NCBI GenBank assembly: GCA_018675575.1
Contig: JABGXW010000080.1
Span: 1-59,337, forward strand
Reading direction: 5' to 3'
Length of the DNA: 59,337 bases
Source: Bacteriovoracaceae bacterium
GTDB taxonomy: Bacteria > Bdellovibrionota > Bacteriovoracia > Bacteriovoracales > Bacteriovoracaceae
This document shows positions 18,498 to 26,488 of the stretch, piece after piece; within the stretch, counting starts at the first letter, position 1; each line of letters opens with the position of its first letter. The position numbers and the translations under genes are program-made. The notes under the pieces were generated by a model. It worked only from the letters and a program-made list of their open reading frames with translations, had not been told where the DNA came from and did not search any database.

Positions 18498-19799
18498 ATG
18501 ACTTCAACCTTAAAAGAAGTTTATATTGTTGATGCCAGAAGAACGCCACAAGCAAAATCTGGATTAACTTTAAAAGACGTACAGGCACCCTTTTTAGCTG
18601 CATCACTCGTAAGACGCATGCTAGATAAGGCCAATATCCCTAATGACGAAATTGATGAAGTTATATTTGGAAACACTGGCTCTCCTGCAAAATATCCAAA
18701 TGTCGGAAGAGTGATTGCTCTAGAAGCTGGTCTAGATAAAAAGACTAGTGGATACACTGTACATCGAAACTGTGCTTCAGGACTAGAGGCAGTTTCTCAG
18801 GCATTTTTAAAAATTACAAGCGGACGCTCAGATGTTATTGTTGCAGGAGGTGTAGAGAGCATGTCTCAAATGCCACTTATATATTCTAAAGAAATGACTG
18901 ATCTATTTGTTAATGTGATGAAGTCAAAATCCTTTTCAGATAAGGTCAAGGCCTTAACTGCATTTAGGCCACCTTTCCTTTCTCCAATTATCGCAATTGA
19001 ACAAGGATTAACAGATCCCTTTTGCGGATTAAATATGGGATTAACGGCAGAGCTATTAGCAAGAGAGTTTAACATCTCCCGTGTTGAGCAAGATGAGTTT
19101 GCAAATAGATCACATGCTCTCGCTATGGCCGCTACGAAAGAAGGTAAGTTTGATGATGAAATAATTCCTGTCATTTACGGACCTAAGCTTGATAAAATAT
19201 TAAATTCAGATGTTGGTCCAAGAGAGAATTCAACTATTGAAGGGCTATCAAAGATGCGTCCTTATTTTGAAAAAAAATCAGGAACTGTAACTGTTGGCAA
19301 CTCTTGCCCTATCACCGATGGGGGTTCTGCTTTATTATTTTGTAGTGAGGAAGCACTAAAAAAGTACAATTTAGAGCCTATGGCGCTCATAAAAGATTTC
19401 CATTTTCATGGTCTAGAACCTGAACGAATGGGGATGGGTCCTTTATTAGCGATGGATGGTGTATTCAAGCGAACAGGTTTTTCGTTGGATCAAATGGATT
19501 TAGTAGAAATTAATGAAGCATTTGCAGCTCAGATAATTTCAGTTAGAAAAGGCTTAAAAGAAAAAGATATCGCAGCAAGGTTTGGGCTTGATATGGTTCA
19601 TGGTGAAATTCCTGATGAAAAGTTTAATGTAAATGGTGGAGGAATTGCTTTGGGTCATCCCGTTGGATCTACTGGCAGTAGATTGATTGTAACACTTGCC
19701 CATGAATTAAAGAAAAGAAAAGCTGGTCTCGGTGTTGCCTCTCTATGTATTGGTGGCGGTCAAGGTGGTGCAGTTGTAATTGAAAACTTGGTTAAATAA
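18498..19799 (+). CDS. fadI: 3-ketoacyl-CoA thiolase
   Basis: 433 aa thiolase (FadI of E. coli is 436 aa). The nucleophilic Cys92 lies in HRNCASGLEA, the His in GGGIALGHPVGSTGSR and the second catalytic Cys in ASLCIGGGQGG. It performs the last step of fatty-acid beta-oxidation, cleaving 3-ketoacyl-CoA to acetyl-CoA and a shortened acyl-CoA. AGGAG precedes the ATG. The multifunctional alpha subunit starts 10 bases downstream, matching the fadI-fadJ order. A biosynthetic acetyl-CoA acetyltransferase is less likely given the partner. Confidence 0.92.
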   Translation: MTSTLKEVYIVDARRTPQAKSGLTLKDVQAPFLAASLVRRMLDKANIPNDEIDEVIFGNTGSPAKYPNVGRVIALEAGLDKKTSGYTVHRNCASGLEAVSQAFLKITSGRSDVIVAGGVESMSQMPLIYSKEMTDLFVNVMKSKSFSDKVKALTAFRPPFLSPIIAIEQGLTDPFCGLNMGLTAELLAREFNISRVEQDEFANRSHALAMAATKEGKFDDEIIPVIYGPKLDKILNSDVGPRENSTIEGLSKMRPYFEKKSGTVTVGNSCPITDGGSALLFCSEEALKKYNLEPMALIKDFHFHGLEPERMGMGPLLAMDGVFKRTGFSLDQMDLVEINEAFAAQIISVRKGLKEKDIAARFGLDMVHGEIPDEKFNVNGGGIALGHPVGSTGSRLIVTLAHELKKRKAGLGVASLCIGGGQGGAVVIENLVK

Positions 19800-19809
19800 G
19801 GACTAATCT

Positions 19810-21933
19810 ATGTCATATAAAAGAATAAGTTATGAAATAAAAAATAAGTATGCCTATATTGGCTTCGGATATAATTGTGATAAAGCAATGACAGTTCTAG
19901 ATGAAGAATCTCTTCGAGAATTAAGAGATATTGTAAATGAGGCATCGGCTGAAGAAAAAAATATCGATGGGGTCATTTTTCACTCCCATAAAAAAGATTG
20001 TTTTTTAGCTGGAGCAGATATTAAGCTAATATCGGCAATGAAGACTGAAAGTGAAGGTGCTCATGGTGCTGAGCAGGGACAAATAATTTTTAATGTTATT
20101 GAAGACCTAAAAGTTCCTTCCATTGCCTGTGTAAACGGTGTTTGCCTCGGAGGAGGAACCGAGCTATCCCTGTCCTGCTCAATGATTATTTGTTCAGATA
20201 ATACAAAAACTCAAATGGGTCTTCCAGAGGTTAAGCTTGGAATCATACCAGGTTTTGGTGGGACATTTAGAATGCCTAAAAAAGTCGGATTACCTACTGC
20301 CTTGGATTTAATTTTAACAGGTAAAAGTTTAAACGCTAGAAAAGCTAAACGAGTTGGCATTGCAGATGGTGTTTATCCAAAAGAAAGATTATTAACAATG
20401 GCCTTGAATCATTTAAAAAAACAAGACAAAAAGCAATCTATAAAAGAAAGTTTAGGCCATTTCGCTGCCGACAACTTCCTTTCGCGTAAAATAATTTTTC
20501 AAAAAGCTAGAGAAAATGTTTTAAAAAAAACAAAAGGGTTTTATCAAGCACCTTTGAAAATTCTTGACGTGATGGAAGCAGGCATGATGAAAAGTCGTAC
20601 TGGATATCTTGCAGGAGAGGCGCAGGCATTTGGAGAGTTATGTGTTGGTGAACAAAGTAAAAATCTTCAACACCTTTTCTTTCTTATGGAAGCTACTAAA
20701 AAATATAAAGGTTTAAAGGCTGAAAATGATATTCCTATCCTAAAACGAGGAGCCGCTTTAGGAGCTGGAACAATGGGAGGGGGAATTGCTTGGCTTATGG
20801 CAGAAACTGATATGGCCCCCATTCTTAAAGATTTAACTCCTGAGGCCTTAGAATTAGGACTTAAACAGTCAGCAGCAAACTTTCTTGGACAAATGAAAAG
20901 AAAAAAAATGTCTTATGATCAATTTGAGAGAAAGCAAAGAACAATTAGTCCTGAATTAACATATGATAGCTTTGGTCAAGTTGATTTAGTCATAGAAGCA
21001 ATTGTGGAAAATATAAATATCAAAAAATCAGTTTTTGCAGAAGTTGAAAAACATGTCTCAAAGTCTTGTGTATTAACCTCTAATACATCAAGCCTAAGTG
21101 TTGAAGAAATGTCTACTGCTTTAGAATATCCTGAAAGGTTTGCAGGACTTCATTTTTTTAATCCTGTTAACAGAATGCCTCTGGTTGAAATTGTAACCCA
21201 TAGTAAAGTTGCTCCAGAAACAATAGAAGCTCTTTATAGCTGGTGTTTAAAAGCAAAAAAAAAACCGGTTGTTGTAGCAGATGGGCCAGGATTTTTAGTC
21301 AATAGAATTCTTATGCCTTATCTTAATGAAGTAGGCTTTCTATTAAAAGAAGGTGTTTCAATGAAAGATGTTGATGATGCCTGTTTAAATTTTGGTATGC
21401 CAATGGGCCCTTGCCGTCTTCTTGATGAGATTGGACTAGATGTTGGTGTTAAAGTTGCAAAGATCTTACATGAAGGTCTTGGCGATCGTGCTGCTACAAG
21501 TGACCTCTCTCAAGTGGTTGTAGATAAGGGATTTCTAGGTAAAAAGAATAAGAAAGGTTTTTATTTATACGATGAAAAAGGGAAAGTAACAGGAGTTAAT
21601 GAAGAAGTTCAAAAGCTTTTACCAAGTGAAAATATCAAGATGTCTGAAACCGATATTCAGATGAGGGTCTTTTTACCTATGATAAACGAGGCTTCGATTA
21701 TTTTAGATGAAAAAATAGTATCTAAAGCTTCCGATGTTGACTTGGGTCTTATTTTTGGTATAGGTTTTCCTCCTTTTCGAGGAGGGTTACTCAAATATGC
21801 TGATAGTCAAGGTTTAGATAGAATCTTAGAAGTAATTGAAAAATTTTCTAATACAGTTAATGATAAACGATATAATGCCTGCGATTATCTTAAGAATTTA
21901 GTTGATAAGAAAATGAAGTTCTACGATATTTAA
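19810..21933 (+). CDS. fadJ: Multifunctional enoyl-CoA hydratase / 3-hydroxyacyl-CoA dehydrogenase
   Basis: 707 aa (E. coli FadJ is 714). The N-terminal crotonase domain has FLAGADIKLI (oxyanion hole) and the two acid residues in GGGTELSLSC and LPEVKLGIIPGFGG. From about residue 315 the NAD-binding domain begins with GAALGAGTMGGGIAW, followed by SNTSSLSVEEM and LHFFNPVNRMPLVEI, and two C-terminal dehydrogenase domains. It hydrates enoyl-CoA and oxidises 3-hydroxyacyl-CoA with NAD. AAGGA precedes the ATG. Its stop overlaps the permease start as TAATG. Confidence 0.95.
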   Translation: MSYKRISYEIKNKYAYIGFGYNCDKAMTVLDEESLRELRDIVNEASAEEKNIDGVIFHSHKKDCFLAGADIKLISAMKTESEGAHGAEQGQIIFNVIEDLKVPSIACVNGVCLGGGTELSLSCSMIICSDNTKTQMGLPEVKLGIIPGFGGTFRMPKKVGLPTALDLILTGKSLNARKAKRVGIADGVYPKERLLTMALNHLKKQDKKQSIKESLGHFAADNFLSRKIIFQKARENVLKKTKGFYQAPLKILDVMEAGMMKSRTGYLAGEAQAFGELCVGEQSKNLQHLFFLMEATKKYKGLKAENDIPILKRGAALGAGTMGGGIAWLMAETDMAPILKDLTPEALELGLKQSAANFLGQMKRKKMSYDQFERKQRTISPELTYDSFGQVDLVIEAIVENINIKKSVFAEVEKHVSKSCVLTSNTSSLSVEEMSTALEYPERFAGLHFFNPVNRMPLVEIVTHSKVAPETIEALYSWCLKAKKKPVVVADGPGFLVNRILMPYLNEVGFLLKEGVSMKDVDDACLNFGMPMGPCRLLDEIGLDVGVKVAKILHEGLGDRAATSDLSQVVVDKGFLGKKNKKGFYLYDEKGKVTGVNEEVQKLLPSENIKMSETDIQMRVFLPMINEASIILDEKIVSKASDVDLGLIFGIGFPPFRGGLLKYADSQGLDRILEVIEKFSNTVNDKRYNACDYLKNLVDKKMKFYDI

Positions 21934-23105
21934 TGCTTTTATCATTTTGTAGATACTTTTTTAGCTATGTCTTCCGTGCAAAAACACGTCAGAAATTATT
22001 ATTTTTGGCGGTGTTTGGACTCTTTCTATCCTCATTTTCCTTATTAGTACTTCAGTCCACCATGGGCGGTTTGCAAAATAATCTTATAACAAGATCTAAA
22101 TCTATTGATGGATCCGCCATCATCTACTTACATAAAGCACATAAATCAGAATTCAAAAATATTTATCAATATTTAAATAATAAAAATATAACTTACAACT
22201 CAGAATACGAATTAGAATTATTAATTAGGCATAGAAATTATTTAAGCCCTATCGTTGTCCATGGTGTTGATTCGAAAGACCCGCATGGAATTCCTCCTTT
22301 TTTAGAAGGTAAAGAATTTGAAGATATGGTGATAGGTATGGACTTGGCATCTAAAATTGGGGCATCTTTTGGTTCAAAAGTACAAATAATCTCTCCGGCT
22401 CACGTTGATCCTTTTTTTGGTGATATTCCAAGATCAGCTGTTATCTATCTTGATGAGTTGATAAGAACTGATGTGCCCGAGGTTGACTTATTTTCTGGGT
22501 GGATGCGTTTAGGCCTTTTACATAATTTAACTAGAGAAATAGTCATAAATAGAATCAGAGTTTTTGACGTCGATGAGGCCATGCTTAACGAGATAAAGAA
22601 TGAAACGTCTGGTTTTACAAATATTAAATCTTTTAATACATGGGAAGAAAGAAATGAGACATTAGTCTGGGCGTTAAAGCTAGAATCAATAGTGATGATT
22701 TTCTTGTTCATTGCAATGACTCTTTTGGTTTCACTTTGTATCACATCTGGTTTGCTTATCTTCTTTGAAAAAATAAAAATTGACTTAGCAAGTTTCTGGA
22801 TTTTAGGCTCTTCGAGAAAAAATCTAGAAAAAGCATCTTCATTATTCTTGATATTGATTTGTAACTTGTCCGTAATTATGGGCATTGCTTTTGGTCTGAT
22901 TTTTCTTTATTATTTTGATAAATATGGGGTTGAGATATTACCAGATGTATTCGTTGATAGAAAAATTCCAATTTATGTAACAATTAAAGGTGTTCTGATA
23001 TCATTTGCAGTCCCCACAATCATTTCAACTTTATTTACCTTTACATCTATAAAGCAGTTTAAGAAAGATCAATCATATTTAAATCATATTAGATCGGTTG
23101 GCTAA
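21933..23105 (+). CDS. FtsX-like permease, LolC/LolE type
   Basis: 390 aa inner-membrane protein with one N-terminal helix (LLFLAVFGLFLSSFSLLVL), a periplasmic domain of about 200 residues and three C-terminal helices. This is the MacB/LolCE (FtsX) layout. The start after RAKTRQKLLFLAV resembles the LolC/E opening RR.R...SFIS. Lipoprotein-releasing permeases pair with a LolD ATPase, but none is present in the window. The start codon overlaps the fadJ stop by one base, so it is co-translated with a beta-oxidation gene, an unusual neighbour. Confidence 0.8.
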   Translation: MLLSFCRYFFSYVFRAKTRQKLLFLAVFGLFLSSFSLLVLQSTMGGLQNNLITRSKSIDGSAIIYLHKAHKSEFKNIYQYLNNKNITYNSEYELELLIRHRNYLSPIVVHGVDSKDPHGIPPFLEGKEFEDMVIGMDLASKIGASFGSKVQIISPAHVDPFFGDIPRSAVIYLDELIRTDVPEVDLFSGWMRLGLLHNLTREIVINRIRVFDVDEAMLNEIKNETSGFTNIKSFNTWEERNETLVWALKLESIVMIFLFIAMTLLVSLCITSGLLIFFEKIKIDLASFWILGSSRKNLEKASSLFLILICNLSVIMGIAFGLIFLYYFDKYGVEILPDVFVDRKIPIYVTIKGVLISFAVPTIISTLFTFTSIKQFKKDQSYLNHIRSVG

Positions 23106-23108
23106 TTT

Positions 23109-23684
23109 TCATTTAACTTTTACAGGTCTTGATAATAACTCTATCTCTAACGATTTATAATTTGTTTCTGCCATCATGTTTTTTATTTTAAGTTTTGATT
23201 CATTAATATCTTTGTCTATTTTTCCAGTAAGATAATAATAATTTATATGTTCGAATGACTTTGTAATAAGCAGATCGTACTTTTTTACAATTTTGCTTAG
23301 GTCGTCTTTTGAGTTTGGCCTTATCATAAAGGAACCTGTGAATAATGCCTTCTTCCCATTATTTACATCCTCAACCATTAATCCTAGCTCATTTCTTTCA
23401 GTAAAATGATATGACTTTCCTCTAGAGATAAAATCTACATTTGCTTTTTGTTTAACTAGTGAATTGTATTTTTTATATTTTTCTATAATCTTGTTATTAT
23501 TTGAAGTCTTTGATTTTACAACAATTGGTATTGTCTTTTTTAAAAATGCTTTATGTTGCAATCGGTCTCTTATAGGTAAATCAGTCACAGGATGAGACCT
23601 TTTGAAAAAAAACTTTACAAGTATTATGACAATAATAATAACACCAATAAGAATATATAAAGCTTTATTAAAGTTATTTCCCAT
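23109..23684 (-). CDS. Membrane-anchored protein with a subtilisin prodomain-like C-terminus
   Basis: 191 aa. One N-terminal helix (ALYILIGVIIIVIILVKFFF) is followed by a basic linker. From about residue 90, the pattern ALFTGSFMIRPNS, then DLSKIVKKYDLL, then HINYYYLTG and an acidic/basic helix resembles the alpha/beta prodomain (I9 or kexin/furin prodomain) of S8 proteases. This is a judgement from pattern, not from a search. The gene overlaps the 3' end of the upstream P-domain subtilisin by 11 bases, so the two are translated together. That protease lacks its own prodomain. A separately encoded inhibitor/chaperone is therefore a plausible role, but unproven. Confidence 0.65.
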   Translation of the reverse strand: MGNNFNKALYILIGVIIIVIILVKFFFKRSHPVTDLPIRDRLQHKAFLKKTIPIVVKSKTSNNNKIIEKYKKYNSLVKQKANVDFISRGKSYHFTERNELGLMVEDVNNGKKALFTGSFMIRPNSKDDLSKIVKKYDLLITKSFEHINYYYLTGKIDKDINESKLKIKNMMAETNYKSLEIELLSRPVKVK

Positions 23685-26472
23685 ATGCTTGCTCTACTAT
23701 ATGAAAATTTATAAGAGGTATTTTTACTTCATGATATTCATTGCTTTTTGAAATGATTATAGCGTATACAGACTTATCATCTAGAACAATGTCTTTTATA
23801 GTTTTAATTTTTAAATTGTTTTGCTGTTGCCAGCTGTTTCCAAACTGTAAAATTGAGTAAACTTTATTATCACGTATGTTAACAAATAGATGTGATTCTT
23901 TATTAAGAATCACATCTGTTATTGCCGTCGTTGCAGCGGTTAATAAAATAAGGTTCTTTTCATCTTTTGCATAAATTGACTCTCGTTGATCAGTAAATAG
24001 CTGTGAAAAACCTTTTGGAAATTTGATCACTTTGTTAGATATATGATAAGTAAAGTTGTATAATTGGTCTAGAGATTCTGTAATTAACTGATCTTGCAAT
24101 ATGTAAATATTTTTGTTATTTTCTTTCTTGCTGATAATTGTAAATATTTTCTTCTGTAGATCAAACTTGTATATATCTCTTTCATTGTAAAGTTTGATAC
24201 TATTGTCATTACAAGCGATAAGAGAATAGATCTCTTTTGTAGGTAATATATATTCTGATGTTATATTATTTGTAGTAATTAATATAATGCTTTTTGAGTT
24301 ATCTATAGAAACATATTCTGAATCCGAACAAACTCTATAGCTCATTTTTTCAGAATACTCTCTAATGTTTTTACTATATAATATATACTTTTCAGAAACA
24401 TTTTTAAATTTTATATCTATAATATCATTTGAATTATCAATCTTTTTATTAATGATCCCATCTTTTAAATTTAGTGAACTTGAGACCTTTTTCTCAAAAG
24501 TATTTGATTGTATTTTTAAATTATACTTTCTTGATTTTGACTTGATTAAATCCCTTGTAAAAAAGTTATGCTTTTTAGACCTTTTGTTAAGAATTATATT
24601 TGAACTGTTCTCATTCTTTTTTTGACCTTTCTTAAGCGGTGAACTATTTTGAATTACGTTACCTAATGTCGCTTTAGATGGATTATTATTTATAATGATA
24701 TTAGATTGAGCTTGAAGTTTTCCAAGAGGAGTGGCAAAAAAATTTATTTTCCAATTTGTTAAAACTCCTTGGTCAGTATTTGCTCCATCAATAACTTTTA
24801 AAGTCCAGTCTCCTTTTGTGGATTCTCCAAAAAAAGCATTTGATAGAAGAAGCCCGTTATTTATATTTGATTCAAGAATATTAGAATTAATATTCAATAG
24901 TATGCTTTTTGTATTGCTCGGCGAGGTAAGTTCTAACCCTATATCCCCCGCATAGGGATGAGTCATTGTAAACATGACTTGAACTGTAAAAACTTGTAAC
25001 TCATCATTTACATTTATGATGCTGCTAACTCCTGCAGAATCACTGTCAGGAATTAGCAAGCTGAGATTTCCTGAATCATGTGACCAATTTGTATTTGTTA
25101 AAGTTTCTAAATAATCAGAGTCTTGATAATTTTCTGCCATGAGAATAGCTGCGTTAAGATCTATCACTCCAAAGCCATACCAGTTATGGAAAAAATAATT
25201 TGCCGAATTCCTTGTCCAACCTTCTTGATAATTATGATTAAAGAGATTTGCATTGTCAGGATGTCCCGTGACTCCTCTTTGTGGATCAACCTTTCGAGCT
25301 GTTTTTGCAATAATATATTTCACGTCCCGCCAAGACAAATTTGGATTAGCTTCAAGAATAAGTGCTACTCCACCAGAAACTTGAGGAGCAGCGGCTGAAG
25401 TTCCATTCATGGTTGCTGTGTAATTACAATTTGTGTTGCCAAAAAGTCCAAGATCAAAATCATTATAACCCTCATCTATTGAAGACATTCCTTTTGAACA
25501 ACTAGTAGTATCAGTTGTTATTATAGCAGGCAAGGCAACACCAAATTCTCCTCCATATGCTGAAACCCATATGCTTGATCCTGGAGTTGAATAACTAGAA
25601 CTTATACCAGATGCTCCGACGGCACCTACAACAATTAGATAAGGTGTTGATTGATCTTCTTCTAGGTTTGCATTCCCATAATAATATCCTTGCAGTCCTG
25701 AACTGCAGTCTTGTAAATTTGACTTATATTCATTTCCAGCCGCTTTTACATAAATTGCACCTAGTCCATTTCTTAATTCATCGACACCATATTTGTATTG
25801 CTCTATTTGAGCAGTAGGGAGTTGAACAAAATCACAAGTTGAACGTCCATAACTATAATTAAAAATATCAAATGGCCCATTTTGTTGATCCAAATCTTTT
25901 GCAAAAGATCCATTGGTTCCCACATATCTAAATGTTCCTAAGCTTGCACGTGGAGCGACTCCTGATACACCGATAGAATTTCCATCAACAGCAGAAATAA
26001 GACCCGCAGTAGCTGTACCATGGGCCATCAGTCCTGAGCTTCCGTTATTGTCAGAACTTGTTCCATGCCAGTTACTTCCGCTATAATTTCTTGAAAGTTC
26101 CGTAATAATTCTCGCTCTTAAGTCGGGATGAGTTTCTTCAGTACCATTGTCTGACACTGCAATAGTTACACCTAGTCCAGTATAGCCTTTGTCTCTAACA
26201 GGGTCGTGATTTATGTCTTCGTTAATTAATCCACTATAAAGGGCATAAGCTGTTTGCGTCGTATTTTTAAGATGCCATTGCATTTCCATTTGAGGATCTT
26301 TTGTGGGCACTATATATTGTGATCTTGGTAAATCAGAAAGACCTTCGTAAAAACTTACGTCTTGATTTGTTTTACGAATATCGTCCGAACATGATTGAAA
26401 TAAAAATCCATAAATGAAGATATGACTGATGAAAATTATGACTAATTCGATTTGTTTATACATCAGCAACAT
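23674..26472 (-). CDS. Subtilisin-like (S8) protease lipoprotein with P-domain
   Basis: 932 aa from ATG 26472; more upstream starts would overlap tex and spoil the signal sequence. The signal helix ends in FLFQSC, a lipobox-like site at Cys28. The S8 catalytic domain has Asp108 (VSDNGTEETHPDL), His151 (AHGTATAGL), oxyanion Asn247 (AAGNE) and Ser359 (NGTSAAAPQVSGG). Residues about 480-610 form a proprotein-convertase P-domain (FTMTHPYAGDIGLELTSPS ... GDWTLKVIDG). The last 320 residues are a Ser/Asn/Lys-rich linker and a repetitive beta-strand region, possibly a propeller. Only about 35 residues separate the lipid Cys from the start of the catalytic domain (MQWHLKN), so the usual prodomain is missing. 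It follows tex by 16 bases and overlaps the next gene. Confidence 0.85.
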   Translation of the reverse strand: MLLMYKQIELVIIFISHIFIYGFLFQSCSDDIRKTNQDVSFYEGLSDLPRSQYIVPTKDPQMEMQWHLKNTTQTAYALYSGLINEDINHDPVRDKGYTGLGVTIAVSDNGTEETHPDLRARIITELSRNYSGSNWHGTSSDNNGSSGLMAHGTATAGLISAVDGNSIGVSGVAPRASLGTFRYVGTNGSFAKDLDQQNGPFDIFNYSYGRSTCDFVQLPTAQIEQYKYGVDELRNGLGAIYVKAAGNEYKSNLQDCSSGLQGYYYGNANLEEDQSTPYLIVVGAVGASGISSSYSTPGSSIWVSAYGGEFGVALPAIITTDTTSCSKGMSSIDEGYNDFDLGLFGNTNCNYTATMNGTSAAAPQVSGGVALILEANPNLSWRDVKYIIAKTARKVDPQRGVTGHPDNANLFNHNYQEGWTRNSANYFFHNWYGFGVIDLNAAILMAENYQDSDYLETLTNTNWSHDSGNLSLLIPDSDSAGVSSIINVNDELQVFTVQVMFTMTHPYAGDIGLELTSPSNTKSILLNINSNILESNINNGLLLSNAFFGESTKGDWTLKVIDGANTDQGVLTNWKINFFATPLGKLQAQSNIIINNNPSKATLGNVIQNSSPLKKGQKKNENSSNIILNKRSKKHNFFTRDLIKSKSRKYNLKIQSNTFEKKVSSSLNLKDGIINKKIDNSNDIIDIKFKNVSEKYILYSKNIREYSEKMSYRVCSDSEYVSIDNSKSIILITTNNITSEYILPTKEIYSLIACNDNSIKLYNERDIYKFDLQKKIFTIISKKENNKNIYILQDQLITESLDQLYNFTYHISNKVIKFPKGFSQLFTDQRESIYAKDEKNLILLTAATTAITDVILNKESHLFVNIRDNKVYSILQFGNSWQQQNNLKIKTIKDIVLDDKSVYAIIISKSNEYHEVKIPLINFHIVEQAYGK

Positions 26473-26488
26473 ATCGGATTTCTTATGT

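Noticed and set aside
22445..22885. 146-codon minus-strand frame inside the permease gene
   Set aside because: The plus-strand permease has clear membrane architecture and coupling to fadJ; the antisense frame is a shadow.
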